From: Bin103 sp002238925
Lineage (GTDB): Bacteria; Spirochaetota; Spirochaetia; SZUA-6; Bin103
NCBI GenBank assembly: GCA_965208065.1
Contig: OZ242313.1
Span: 2,852,001 to 2,916,000, forward strand
Reading direction: 5' to 3'
Length of the DNA: 64,000 bases
Made by a program: the position numbers and the translations under genes
Shown here: positions 35,079 through 43,695 of the stretch, piece by piece
Position numbering within the stretch: the stretch's first letter is position 1
How the letters are laid out: the number at the start of each line of letters is the position of its first letter
Notes under the pieces: generated by a model
Databases searched by the model: none
Seen by the model: the letters and a program-made list of their open reading frames with translations, nothing else
Told to the model about the DNA's origin: nothing

Positions 35079-35855
35079 TTACTGGTTCTCGCCCACGACA
35101 CCCGGCTGATGCTGATTGGCGCCCATCAGTTGGCGCACCAGTTCCGACGGGTTGTCCAGTTCCGCCAGTTGGGCGCGCATGTCTTCCTGGGTCACGTAGA
35201 TGGGCCGGGTGTACATGCCCAGCAGGGCGCTGCGCGCCGCATCCGAATTGTTGGGGCGGGCAGTGTGCCAGGTCGCCCCGTGCATTACCATCACGCTGCC
35301 GCGGATACCGGTCAGAATCTCCCCGTCCGGGTGCCAGCCGGAGGCCATCTCCGGCGGCGGGCGGTGTCCCTTGCGGTGACTGCCGGGGATGATTCCGGTA
35401 CCGCCGTTTGCGGCCGAAAAATCGTTCAGCAGCCACATCGTCTGACCGCTGATGCGGTCGGTCGGCCACGGCCTGTTGAGCCGCTGATAGGGCCAGTCGG
35501 GATGCCAGCCATACCGGTTGTAGCCCGGATAGGTGGTGTTGGCGGTCCAGGTGGAGCAGATCATGTCCGGGTCGAGGTACTGTCTCCAGATCGCCACGAT
35601 CAGAGGATGGCACATCAGTTCGACGAACACCGGATGCTTGACCGCTATCCGCGCAACCCGCTGGGTGCGACGCTCGCGGCTGACTGCATTCGCCTCATGC
35701 GCCAGCAGGCGTTCCAGGACGGTGCGTACGCGGTCTGCCTTTTCCACCGGGATCACCGACGGGATAACGCAGTACCCGCGCTCGTCCAGCTCGGCGATGA
35801 TTGCCGTGATGTCGTGACCCGGGGCCGCGCCGTTGCCTGTGTCCATGGCGTTCAT
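35079..35855 (-). CDS. Phytanoyl-CoA dioxygenase (PhyH) family protein
   Basis: 258-residue Fe(II)/2OG dioxygenase with HPD in YGWHPDWPYQR and distal His in VMHGATWHTARPNNSDAAR followed by the 2OG Arg. GGGAGG lies 5-8 nt before the ATG at 35855. It follows another PhyH gene by 22 bp on the same strand, so both are expressed together though not close in sequence. The NGGTGIIPGSH segment between the two motifs is typical of the family. Confidence 0.92.
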   Translation of the reverse strand: MNAMDTGNGAAPGHDITAIIAELDERGYCVIPSVIPVEKADRVRTVLERLLAHEANAVSRERRTQRVARIAVKHPVFVELMCHPLIVAIWRQYLDPDMICSTWTANTTYPGYNRYGWHPDWPYQRLNRPWPTDRISGQTMWLLNDFSAANGGTGIIPGSHRKGHRPPPEMASGWHPDGEILTGIRGSVMVMHGATWHTARPNNSDAARSALLGMYTRPIYVTQEDMRAQLAELDNPSELVRQLMGANQHQPGVVGENQ

Positions 35856-35877
35856 GGGCTGCCTCCCACCATCGTGA

Positions 35878-36567
35878 TCATCGCGTTCCCTGCGGCGACC
35901 AGAAGTGGGTGATCACGGCGTAGCGCGGGGTTGCGGTGGCGTTTCCGCCGGCGTAGTGCAGCGTGCGGCAATGGTGGAAGGTGGCGTCGCCCGGCTCCAG
36001 CGTCACGGCAACCGCGTTCCGGTCGTCTGCGGCCGTGGCCAGGGCGCCGTTGATTTCCGAGCGGTCGGCGATCGAGACGTGCTCCTGGATCGGCCCGAGG
36101 TGGCTGCCCGGAATGAACTGCATGCCGCCGTTTTCCTTCCACGCCGGGGTCAGCGCCAGCCAGCAGGTCACCGCGCGGTCCGATCCGTTGCGGTCCTGCC
36201 AGTAGCCGGCGTCCTGGTGCCAGTCGGTCTCGGCCGGGTAGTGCGCCGGCTTCATGATGAGTTGGTCGTACTGGTACGCCGCGTCCGGCCCGATCAACTG
36301 CCTTGCCGCCGCCAGCGTGCGCCGGAAGTAGGCGTGGCCGCGCCAATGCGCCATGTGCTGCGACGGATTGGCGAGTTGTACCATCGCCCCCTTGACCCGC
36401 CGGTCGCCGAACGCCGGCACCTCGATCTCTCCGCGCAGCGCCCGGTCGTAGTCGGCGAGCAGCTCGCTCACCTGCCCCGCGCCAATCAGCCCCCGGACCA
36501 CCACGAACCCGTCCCGCCGAAACTCCTCTACCTGCGATTGCGACAGCGATGCAGTTCCCACGGCCAT
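35878..36567 (-). CDS. Phytanoyl-CoA dioxygenase (PhyH) family protein
   Basis: 229-residue Fe(II)/2OG dioxygenase. Iron ligands: HQD in ETDWHQDAGYWQD and distal His in TFHHCRTLHYAGGNATATPR, then Arg. The opening SQSQVEEFRRDGFVVVRGLI and the mid segment NGGMQFIPGSH are standard. Upstream of the 35079 gene in the same transcript and of different sequence, so the two probably modify different substrates. Confidence 0.92.
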   Translation of the reverse strand: MAVGTASLSQSQVEEFRRDGFVVVRGLIGAGQVSELLADYDRALRGEIEVPAFGDRRVKGAMVQLANPSQHMAHWRGHAYFRRTLAAARQLIGPDAAYQYDQLIMKPAHYPAETDWHQDAGYWQDRNGSDRAVTCWLALTPAWKENGGMQFIPGSHLGPIQEHVSIADRSEINGALATAADDRNAVAVTLEPGDATFHHCRTLHYAGGNATATPRYAVITHFWSPQGTR

Positions 36568-36602
36568 TCAGTATACGCGCCTCGAGCAGAACCGAGCCAC
36601 GC

Positions 36603-37226
36603 TCAATCGTCCGCGTCGCGATGTGCAACGGCGTCATGATCCACCCAGTCCTCCTCTTCCCAGGTCATGCCCTGGCGACCGGGAACCTTGCGGGTGGGTC
36701 CCGGCCTGTAGAGTTGGCACGACAGCGGCCCGTAGCAGAACGTCTCTTCACGATACCGCTTTCGGGATGGATTCCAGTGGTCCACGATGATCTCCACCGG
36801 CATCCGGCACGCCCAGATGCAACTCGAGCAGGACGAGGAGTAGGTCCGCGCGGCCAGACGGCGGTAGCCGCGCTCGCGGTACACGTCAAGAACCGGTGGC
36901 ACTCCGTGCCAGGGCGGCGGCACACCGACACGGCCCGTGGCGCGGTCCAACACCTTGAGCTTGGAGATTTTGTACAGCTCGGCGGTCTCCCGGCGCGCAT
37001 CGGGAACAGGTACGCCCGACCCGCTCATCGCGTTGCCGACCTCAATGCGATGCCTAGCGTGGGCCGCCTGACCAACAGCGATGGCGAACGAGCGCGGCTC
37101 ACCGTCGACCGAGCCGGCGAGCCGGACCACGTACCCCAGACAGGTATCGCTCCGTTGGTCGAACGACCGCAGCAGCCGAACCCGAGGCTGAATCGACACC
37201 ACCACCCCAGACCACGCCATCGGCAT
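36603..37226 (-). CDS. Conserved-looking cysteine-motif protein of unknown function
   Basis: About 207 residues from ATG 37226 (MPMAWSGVVVSIQPRVRLLR); the GTG just before and a GGAG eleven bases upstream support it, while the longer frame has a disordered N-terminus. A C-terminal block looks strongly constrained: SSSCSSCIWACRMPVEIIVDHW, NPSRKRYREETFCYGPLSC, then KVPGRQGMTWEEEDWVDHDA. Cysteines in CSSCIWAC and FCYGPLSC suggest a zinc or iron-sulfur site. An N-terminal beta-type domain (VRLLRSFDQRSDTCLGYVVRLAGSVDG) may bind a ligand. I do not recognise the family. Confidence 0.65.
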   Translation of the reverse strand: MPMAWSGVVVSIQPRVRLLRSFDQRSDTCLGYVVRLAGSVDGEPRSFAIAVGQAAHARHRIEVGNAMSGSGVPVPDARRETAELYKISKLKVLDRATGRVGVPPPWHGVPPVLDVYRERGYRRLAARTYSSSCSSCIWACRMPVEIIVDHWNPSRKRYREETFCYGPLSCQLYRPGPTRKVPGRQGMTWEEEDWVDHDAVAHRDADD

Positions 37227-37396
37227 CACGGCTCCACTCCCGCAACATTGCTCATCTGGATTCGGAATTGTCGCACACTTCCCGCGGCTGCACGAGAGGC
37301 CGAGCGTGGCGAGCACCGGCGAGCTATCGGTTTGCCTCCGCCGTCCGGTTGTCGCCGGCAACTATGGTCGGCTAATCTTGTGGGGAGAGGTGAGTA

Positions 37397-37894
37397 GTGG
37401 CGGAGCAGACTCGGCAGACAATCGTGTGGCCACTGATCTTCTCGTATAGGGGCAACGTATTCGGCCACCGATATATCGCTGCCGTCTCCTCGGTTAGCCG
37501 CGTTCTCGGCATCCGGGAGGACGACGGGATCTGGTTGAGCGGAGTTCAGCCGGGAGGCATCGCGGCGGGTGGGTCCGACGTGTGGGAAGCGTGCGGGGCG
37601 TACCGGAAAGCGTTCGTCGGTGTCTTGGCGGACATCGCGTCGTCGGTCGGCGACTTTCGGGAGTTCCAGGCGGAAGCCGCGCGGCTGCTGGCGGAACGAG
37701 ATGATGCGGCATTCGATGACTGGACGGCGGCAGTGGAGGGCATCCGCACGAGCCGGCTCGACTGGCGACAGATGCAGCAGTTGCCCGTCAAGCCCGCGGC
37801 CATGACACCTTCGTTGGCCGTCACCTTGAAGTCGGAACTGACCGCAGCCGACAACCTGATCGACGACGCCCCTGAGCTTGCCACGGCTGCCTGA
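37397..37894 (+). CDS. Small protein of unknown function
   Basis: 165 residues beginning at GTG 37397, with GGGAGAGGTGAG in front. The N-terminal 50 residues (IVWPLIFSYRGNVFGHRYIAAVSSVSRVLGIREDDGIWLSGVQPGGI) are beta-rich and look well packed; the rest is helical (EFQAEAARLLAERDDAAFDDWTAAVEGI). No family recognised. It is followed 5 bp later by a second small gene that appears frameshifted; the tandem of two small co-directional genes resembles a toxin-antitoxin-like pair, but nothing else supports that. Confidence 0.6.
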   Translation: MAEQTRQTIVWPLIFSYRGNVFGHRYIAAVSSVSRVLGIREDDGIWLSGVQPGGIAAGGSDVWEACGAYRKAFVGVLADIASSVGDFREFQAEAARLLAERDDAAFDDWTAAVEGIRTSRLDWRQMQQLPVKPAAMTPSLAVTLKSELTAADNLIDDAPELATAA

Positions 37895-37899
37895 GCCGA

Positions 37900-38148
37900 A
37901 TGCTCCGCGAAATCGCGCTACGCACCGTCTGGGCCATGCTGGCAGAGTGTGCCCCAGACCATACGGTCGAAGAGCAGCTGCACCACTACTGGGTCCGCTA
38001 CAACGGAAAGACGTACCGGTCGCTGCCGCTCGGAAGACGTGGCGCGCGCCGCCCCATGGTGCAGGCGTTCCACATCCGCAAAGATGGTTACACACCTCGC
38101 CATCGACCGCAATTGCGCAGATCGGTATCTGTCATAGCCAGCGATTAG
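37900..38148 (+). CDS. Small basic protein, probably frameshifted near the 3' end
   Basis: 82 residues. The first 60 (LREIALRTVWAMLAECAPDHTVEEQLHHYWVRYNGKTYRSLPLG, ending VQAFHIRK) look protein-like; the last 20 (DGYTPRHRPQLRRSVSVIAS) do not. If one A of AAAG near 38082 is dropped, the frame continues as KMVTHLAIDRNCADRYLS and stops at 38137, a much more natural ending for a small RNA- or DNA-binding protein of this kind. A genuine single-base insertion, a sequencing error, or ribosomal slippage at the A-run are all possible. Function unknown. Confidence 0.5.
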   Translation: MLREIALRTVWAMLAECAPDHTVEEQLHHYWVRYNGKTYRSLPLGRRGARRPMVQAFHIRKDGYTPRHRPQLRRSVSVIASD

Positions 38149-38154
38149 GGCGGT

Positions 38155-39189
38155 TCACGGGTGCGGCATCTCCCTGACCTGGCGGCGCCTTGGTGCCGGG
38201 CGGCGGGCGCCGAGGGGGATAACGTTGCCGGGGGAGATGGTTTTGTTGGCGGGGAGCGGCGCATCGCCTTTCGTTGCGGCGATGGCAGCCACGCTGGAGA
38301 TTTCCTTGAGCTTGTCGGTGGCTTCGACCGCGTCCAGGTCGCGGTAGTAGTCGAACCAGGGTAGCCCGGCGTTGGCGTACTGGGCGGCGGTCGGCGGCTC
38401 GGTGGGCGGCCGTTCGCCGGTAATTGATTGCCACTGCCGGGAGTTGACGATGCTGACGAAGCAGCGGCTGAAATGGCGTTGGTCCCAGACGTCCAGGCCG
38501 TGCGGATCGTCGTAGATTTCCTGCCGCATGCGTCCGCCGGGCGCCAGGCCCATCGCGCTCTCGGTTGGCGGGCCATAAACAACGTCGGGCGCCACATCGT
38601 ATGCCACTCGACACGTCTCCTCCCGACGCATCTCCTCGTAGCGCTCGCGCTTCATCGGGATGGCGATGATCTGCAGGCCGCCGTGCTCGGCGGCGCCGGT
38701 GAGTTGCTCCTCCACCGTGTAGCCGGCGCCGAGCGGCATCGCCACGAACTGGCGAATCAAGCCTTTTTCGACGCAGTAGCCGTCCAGCCACGGCTGCTCG
38801 GGCACGACCAGGTAGTCCTGCGGGTCGCGGTTGAGCCGCTCGGCCCAGGCGTCGCCGGTGACGGCGCAGATCTTGCCGGTGGCTACCTTGATCGCGAACG
38901 GATAGCCGGAGTCGCTGTGGAAGATGAGCCACATCGCCTCGGCCTGGTGCATCGGCAGCAGCACGCCGCCGCGGCGCCGCCAGGAGTCCGGAAGCTGGGC
39001 CGCGTAGTCGTCCACGTGGCGCAGCGGGAAACTGCCGAGGCCCGGCGGCAGCGGGTAATCATCGCCGTCATCCGGGATGCGCAGCGTGCGTTGGAAGTCG
39101 ATCGCACAGGCCGCATCCGGGTGGACCTCCGGAAACCGGAACGTCAGCCGGTCCAATTCGAGGGTAATCATCTGCTCGGTATCCTCCAT
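38155..39189 (-). CDS. Conserved-looking protein of unknown function, partner of the XRE regulator
   Basis: 344 residues from ATG 39189, 13 nt after the XRE gene's stop; the longer frame only adds the XRE shadow. The sequence looks strongly constrained throughout (LRIPDDGDDYPLPPGLGSFP, MHQAEAMWLIFHSDSGYPFA, IKVATGKICAVTGDAW, DYLVVPEQPWLDGYCVEKGL) with many aromatic and charged positions, then a basic disordered tail (GARRPAPRRRQVREMPHP). No membrane segment or signal. I do not recognise a named family; the operon with a one-domain XRE regulator suggests a stress- or phage-related two-gene module. Confidence 0.75.
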   Translation of the reverse strand: MEDTEQMITLELDRLTFRFPEVHPDAACAIDFQRTLRIPDDGDDYPLPPGLGSFPLRHVDDYAAQLPDSWRRRGGVLLPMHQAEAMWLIFHSDSGYPFAIKVATGKICAVTGDAWAERLNRDPQDYLVVPEQPWLDGYCVEKGLIRQFVAMPLGAGYTVEEQLTGAAEHGGLQIIAIPMKRERYEEMRREETCRVAYDVAPDVVYGPPTESAMGLAPGGRMRQEIYDDPHGLDVWDQRHFSRCFVSIVNSRQWQSITGERPPTEPPTAAQYANAGLPWFDYYRDLDAVEATDKLKEISSVAAIAATKGDAPLPANKTISPGNVIPLGARRPAPRRRQVREMPHP

Positions 39190-39202
39190 CCGTTCGATTT
39201 GC

Positions 39203-39556
39203 TCACCAGTCACCGTCTCGCACCTCGCGCACCACGCGCAGAATTGCGTGATCCGGCGCCTCACGAAGTTGGCGCAGCAGGTCGGCGAACAGCCTCGGCC
39301 GGCGGCGGATGATCTCCTGCAGGTCGCTGGAGACTTTGCCGCCAAGTGCCAGCAGCACGTCCGGGTCTTCGCCCAGCTCCCGTGCCAGCCGCTTCGTGGT
39401 CGCCTCCGAGGGCGGCGCCACGTCGCCGCGTTCTATCTTGCTCAGATAGGCCGGCTCCACCCCTACCCGCTGCGCCACCTGACGCAACGAGTAGCTGCGG
39501 TCGTTCTGCCGAAGACGCTCGCGCGTCTCTCTGACGGTGACTCCAAAATGAGTCAT
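39203..39556 (-). CDS. XRE-family transcriptional regulator
   Basis: 117 residues with a Cro/C1-type helix-turn-helix at residues about 5-60 (TRERLRQNDRSYSLRQVAQRVGVEPAYLSKIERGDVAPPS). ATG 39556 is preferred to the upstream in-frame start because the DNA between carries a palindrome and promoter-like TATGTT. Its C-terminal helices (IRRRPRLFADLLRQLREAP) may dimerise. It is the first gene of a two-gene operon with the 344-aa unknown protein. Confidence 0.92.
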   Translation of the reverse strand: MTHFGVTVRETRERLRQNDRSYSLRQVAQRVGVEPAYLSKIERGDVAPPSEATTKRLARELGEDPDVLLALGGKVSSDLQEIIRRRPRLFADLLRQLREAPDHAILRVVREVRDGDW

Positions 39557-39576
39557 GTGTCGTAAACATAACACAT
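39555..39576. promoter_or_regulatory. Candidate XRE operator overlapping the start codon
   Basis: ATGTGT and ACACAT are symmetric arms ten bases apart, with AT-rich spacer CGTAAACATA; the left arm overlaps the XRE start codon. This is a usual arrangement for an autoregulatory Cro/C1-type operator, but no binding data support it. Confidence 0.45.
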
Positions 39577-39862
39577 AAAGGAGCCAGCGACAACCCGGCA
39601 CGGCGAGCCCTTGTGCAGTCCGCGCCGGTGTCGCTTCGAGTGCCGACCAACAGCGCGGACTTGCGACCGTCTCGGCAGCGCAGATAGGATACGCTCGTCA
39701 GGCGCACAGGCGTCTCACTACACCATGGCCAAGACACCGCTAGCACGGGCTCCGAACGCGGTCAACCGTTCGGCGGGCGGCTGCGGGCGGCGTGGCCTGG
39801 ATCGGCGCATGTTCGAACGTGGTACCATGGGATACGGAACTGATGCGGGAGCGGGAAGAGCG

Positions 39863-41350
39863 ATGAGTGCCACCGCGCTGAACCTGGCGTCGGACTGCGA
39901 TCTGCTGGTGGTGGGCGGCGGCGCCGGCGGATTCGCGGCGGCGCTGGCCGGCGCGCGGCTTGGCGCCCGCACCGTGCTGGTGGAGAAGAGCCCTACCCTC
40001 GGCGGCAACGCGGTGCGCTGCGGGGTGAACTGCTGGGAGCCGGGAGCCGGCGGCACCGGCATTCCGTACGACCTGTATCGGCGTCTGCGCGCGCGGCCGG
40101 ACGCGGTCGGCATCTATTCCTTCGGCCGTCACCTGTGCTGGTACGACCCGGAGCACGAGCCCTTCCGCTTCCCCGGTGGCGAGCAGGTGATTGACCGGTC
40201 GCAGCGCTACCTCGATACCCTGCGGCGCTTCGGGTCGCGCGGCCTGCCGCAGGACGAGCGGTTCTGCCGCCGCTTCTGGCACGGCGTGCCGTTCGAGCCG
40301 TGGGCGATGCACGATACGATGCGCCGCACGCTGGAGGAGACCGGCGGGTGCCGCGTACAGACCGAGTGTGCGTTCACTTCGGTGGCGGCCGCTGGCGGCA
40401 TCGTGCGCGAGGTCGTCCTGGACAACGGCGAGCGGATCAGGGCCGGCACGGTGGTCGACGCCACGGCCGACCTGCACCTGTGCGCCGCCGCCGGATGCGA
40501 GCTCACCAGCGGCCAGGAACTACGTTCCCGCTACGGCGAGCCGGACGCGCCGGAGCAGCCGAGCGGGCGGATCAATGGCGTGTCGCTGATCTACCGCGTG
40601 GCGCACACCGGCCAGCCCGGCGTCGAGCCCCTGCCCGACTCGATCCCGGCGCATTGCTGGTGGCGCGGCGCCGGCGGCAGTTTTCCGGTCAGCGCGATCA
40701 CCCAGTACCCGAACGGCGATCTGAACGTGAACATGCTGCCGACGATGGAGGGGGCCGAGTTTCAGCGGCGCGGCTACGCGGATGCGTACGCCGAGTGCGA
40801 GCGCCGCGTGCGGGCGCACTGGCATGACCTGCAGAGCCGGTTCGCGGAGTTCCGCGGCATGCGCCGCACCTGGGTGGCGCCCGGCCTTGGCGTACGCGAG
40901 TCGCGGCGCGTGGTCGGTGAGTACGTGCTGACCGAGCATGATCTGCTCGCCGGGCTGAGCGGCCAGCGGCACGACGATATTGTCTGCATCGCCGACCACG
41001 CCATGGACACGCACGGCAGCCACGGCCGCCCCTGCGGCGAGTTGAGCGAACCTTACGGGGTACCGTTCCGCTGCTTGATTCCGCGCGGGTTCCGCAACCT
41101 GCTCGTCGCGTGCCGCGGGGCCAGCTTCAGCGCCCTGGCGGCGTCGAGTTGCCGGCTGACCCGCACCATGATGCAGCTCGGCCAGGCGGCCGGCACCGCC
41201 GCGGCACTGGCGGTGCAACTCGGCCTGCCCGCCGCCGGCGTGCCGGCGAAACCGCTGCGAGCCGCGCTCGCCCGGCAGCACGTACAACTGTCCCATCCAC
41301 TGAGCGAAGAGTTGCTGCGCCACCTCTCGGCCGAGTCTGCGCCGGACTGA
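39863..41350 (+). CDS. FAD-dependent oxidoreductase
   Basis: 495-residue flavoprotein. Residues 13-45 hold the dinucleotide fold (CDLLVVGGGAGGFAAALAGARLG) ending in the ribose-binding Glu (VLVEKSPTLGGNAVRCGVN). The FAD-dependent oxidoreductase family-12 signature PTLGGNAVRCGVNCWEPG and a distal FAD motif (FRNLLVACRGASFSALAASSCRL) are present. ATG 39863 follows GGAAGAG. Family members oxidise diverse substrates, often in glycan catabolism, so the substrate is open. No signal peptide. Confidence 0.9.
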   Translation: MSATALNLASDCDLLVVGGGAGGFAAALAGARLGARTVLVEKSPTLGGNAVRCGVNCWEPGAGGTGIPYDLYRRLRARPDAVGIYSFGRHLCWYDPEHEPFRFPGGEQVIDRSQRYLDTLRRFGSRGLPQDERFCRRFWHGVPFEPWAMHDTMRRTLEETGGCRVQTECAFTSVAAAGGIVREVVLDNGERIRAGTVVDATADLHLCAAAGCELTSGQELRSRYGEPDAPEQPSGRINGVSLIYRVAHTGQPGVEPLPDSIPAHCWWRGAGGSFPVSAITQYPNGDLNVNMLPTMEGAEFQRRGYADAYAECERRVRAHWHDLQSRFAEFRGMRRTWVAPGLGVRESRRVVGEYVLTEHDLLAGLSGQRHDDIVCIADHAMDTHGSHGRPCGELSEPYGVPFRCLIPRGFRNLLVACRGASFSALAASSCRLTRTMMQLGQAAGTAAALAVQLGLPAAGVPAKPLRAALARQHVQLSHPLSEELLRHLSAESAPD

Positions 41351-41428
41351 CGGCGGTGGGCGTGCCCTGCCCCGCTGTCCGGCTGGATTGGGGTATTGGG
41401 GTTGCTTCCGAGTGACACGGGCGGGCGC

Positions 41429-42715
41429 ATGCGGGATGATGGGCGCGTGAACGTAGAACTGGTGGCGATCGGCTCCGAGCTGCTGCTCGGCCAGATCGTG
41501 GACAGCAACTCGGCATGGATGGCGCAGCGGCTGGCCGAGGTAGGCGCCGACCTGTTTCGCAAGACTACCGTGGGCGACAATCTGGATCGCATGGCCGACG
41601 TGCTCGGCGGTGCGCTGGCGCGGGCCGACTGTGTGATTACCGGCGGCGGCCTCGGCCCCACCGAGGACGACCTGACCCGGCAGGCGGTGGCGCAGGTGTG
41701 CGGTCGCCCCCTGGAGCGCCACGCCGACGCGCTGCGCGACCTGCGCGAGCGGTTCCAGTCGCGCGGCTTCGTGCTCACCCCCAACAACGAGAAGCAGGCG
41801 CTGCTGCCGTACGGAGCTACCCTGGTGCACAACCCCAACGGCACCGCCCCGGCGTTCATCGTCGAAGATGAGCGGGGCACCATCATCAGCCTGCCGGGGG
41901 TCCCGTTCGAGATGAAGTGGCTGATGGAGCATGAGGTCGTGCCCTACCTGCGCAAGCGTTGGGGACTGGAGCAGGTAATCCACCACCGCGTGCTCAAGGT
42001 AGGCGAGCTGGGTGAGAGCGCCGTGGACCACCGTATCGGGGCCATCATGACCGCCTCGACCAATCCCAAGGTGGGGGTGCTGGCACATCCGGGACAGGTC
42101 GACGTGCGCATCAGCGCCCGCGCCGGCTCGCAGGAGGCCGCGCGGCGCCTGATCGGGCCGACCGAAGCAGAGATCCGGGCCGCTCTCGGCGATCACGTGT
42201 TCGCGGTCGACGAGGAGACCCTGGAGAGCGTGGTAGCGGCAGCGCTTGCGCGGCGCGGCTGGCAGGTGGCCAGCTACGAGGACCGCACCGGCGGCACGGT
42301 CGCCGCGGCGCTCCGGGAGGCGGCCGAAGAGCGCTTCGTGGAAGGCCGCATTGTCACCGCCGATGCCGCCCGCATGCGTCTGGCCGAGGCCGCCGGCGAG
42401 GCAACGGACGCGTCCGGCGGGGCACTGGCGTCGGCCCTGGCGCGTGCCGTGTGCCGGCTCAGCGGCGCCGACGTGGCGCTGGCGGTGCACTCCACCGACG
42501 CCGCAGCGGCGGGGGCCGCCAGCCAGATGGCGGGCGCCGCGACGATGGCGGGTTCTGCCCAGCCGCAGAACCTCGGCCCCGGCAACACCTGGCTGGCGGT
42601 TGCCGGGGCGGCGGGAGAGCACAGCCACCACCTGGGCATCGGGGTGCGGGGCCGGGTGGACCGGCGCCGGGCGGCGGTCGCGGCGCTCAGCCTGCTGCGC
42701 CGCTCACTTATGTGA
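41429..42715 (+). CDS. cinA: CinA-family protein with degenerate amidase domain
   Basis: 428 residues. Residues 1-250 form a canonical MocF/COG1058 domain (ELVAIGSELLLGQIVDSNSAW, ITGGGLGPTEDDLTRQ, ISLPGVPFEMKWL), thought to act on ADP-ribose-type dinucleotides. Residues 265-428 are a CinA C-terminal (PncC, nicotinamide-mononucleotide amidase) domain, but the catalytic ESCTGG is EDRTGG here (284-289), and the Tyr/Lys positions that follow read VTADAARM. It probably lacks amidase activity. ATG 41429 is chosen; GTG 41447 is also possible. A 17-bp tandem duplication spans its stop codon. Confidence 0.88.
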   Translation: MRDDGRVNVELVAIGSELLLGQIVDSNSAWMAQRLAEVGADLFRKTTVGDNLDRMADVLGGALARADCVITGGGLGPTEDDLTRQAVAQVCGRPLERHADALRDLRERFQSRGFVLTPNNEKQALLPYGATLVHNPNGTAPAFIVEDERGTIISLPGVPFEMKWLMEHEVVPYLRKRWGLEQVIHHRVLKVGELGESAVDHRIGAIMTASTNPKVGVLAHPGQVDVRISARAGSQEAARRLIGPTEAEIRAALGDHVFAVDEETLESVVAAALARRGWQVASYEDRTGGTVAAALREAAEERFVEGRIVTADAARMRLAEAAGEATDASGGALASALARAVCRLSGADVALAVHSTDAAAAGAASQMAGAATMAGSAQPQNLGPGNTWLAVAGAAGEHSHHLGIGVRGRVDRRRAAVAALSLLRRSLM

Positions 42716-42734
42716 GCCGCTCACTCCTGTGAGC
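42701..42734. repeat. 17-bp tandem duplication across the cinA stop codon
   Basis: Two consecutive 17-bp units (CGCTCACTTATGTGAGC and CGCTCACTCCTGTGAGC, differing at two positions). Each unit is itself palindromic (GCTCAC..GTGAGC), so it may also form a weak hairpin after cinA. Confidence 0.75.
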
Positions 42735-42800
42735 CGAATGATCGGTCAATGCAGCCGACGCGGCGTTAGCGCCCGCCGGTCGTGCTAACATGGGCGCGCG

Positions 42801-43622
42801 ATGACCACTTCCAGCGAGACTCGGTCCGGGCCGTTGAGCGGCGCGGAGATCGCGGCCTACCGGCAGGACGGCATCGTGGTACCGCGCCACGCACTGCCGG
42901 CCACCGAAATCGACCGACTGCGCGCCGCGCTTGAGCGCCTGATCGCCGACAACCCCGGCGTCCGTCCCGAGAAGCTGGTGAGCCCGCACGTCGAGCGGAG
43001 CGCGGAAGGCGTCAAGGGCAACCGGGTGTTCCTGGAGATCGCCCACCACGATGCCGTGCTCGACGCGGTGGAGCAGCTCATCGGCCCCGACATCATCCTG
43101 TGGGGCTGCCAGGTGTTTGCCAAGCCGGGCGGCGACGGCATGGAGGTGCCGTGGCACCAGGACGGTCAGTACTGGCCGATCCGGCCGCTGGCCACCTGCA
43201 CGGTGTGGATTGCCATCGATGCCAGCACCATCGACAACGGGTGCCTGCGCGTGATTCCCGGCTCCCATCTCCGCCACGAGTTGCGCAGCCATCACCGCAG
43301 CGACCGTACCGACGTGGTGCTCGATCAGGAACTCGACGCGGATGCGTTCGACGAGTCGACCGCGCGCGACGTGGAGCTGCAACCAGGCAAGATGTCCCTG
43401 CACGACGTGTACCTGATGCACGGTTCGCGCGCCAACACCTCGCCGCGGCGCCGGGCCGGCCTGGCACTGCGCTACATGCCGGCGACCTCGCATTTCGACC
43501 GCACGATGTTCCGCCCCGGCGAGTCCACTTCCACCTATCTGGTGGACTTTACGCGCCGTCCCATCTGGCTGGTGCGCGGTGTCGACCAGACCGGCAAGAA
43601 CGACATCCGCATTGGCCATTGA
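42801..43622 (+). CDS. Phytanoyl-CoA dioxygenase (PhyH) family protein
   Basis: 273-residue Fe(II)/2OG dioxygenase. HQD in VPWHQDGQYWPIRP, NGCLRVIPGSH in the middle, distal His in LHDVYLMHGSRANTSPRRR with the 2OG Arg. Closest in layout to the 13120 protein (both share QYWPIRP-like spacing), so these two may be paralogues. The gene opens a co-directional run with GH32, a sugar isomerase and a glyoxalase-like gene, which points to a sugar- or polyketide-derived substrate. Confidence 0.92.
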   Translation: MTTSSETRSGPLSGAEIAAYRQDGIVVPRHALPATEIDRLRAALERLIADNPGVRPEKLVSPHVERSAEGVKGNRVFLEIAHHDAVLDAVEQLIGPDIILWGCQVFAKPGGDGMEVPWHQDGQYWPIRPLATCTVWIAIDASTIDNGCLRVIPGSHLRHELRSHHRSDRTDVVLDQELDADAFDESTARDVELQPGKMSLHDVYLMHGSRANTSPRRRAGLALRYMPATSHFDRTMFRPGESTSTYLVDFTRRPIWLVRGVDQTGKNDIRIGH

Positions 43623-43695
43623 GGCGGGTTTTTCAACTGGCCGCGCTGATTGGGCCTGCTGCGCCGGGGACGTTGCGTTACAATCGGTGCCCGAG

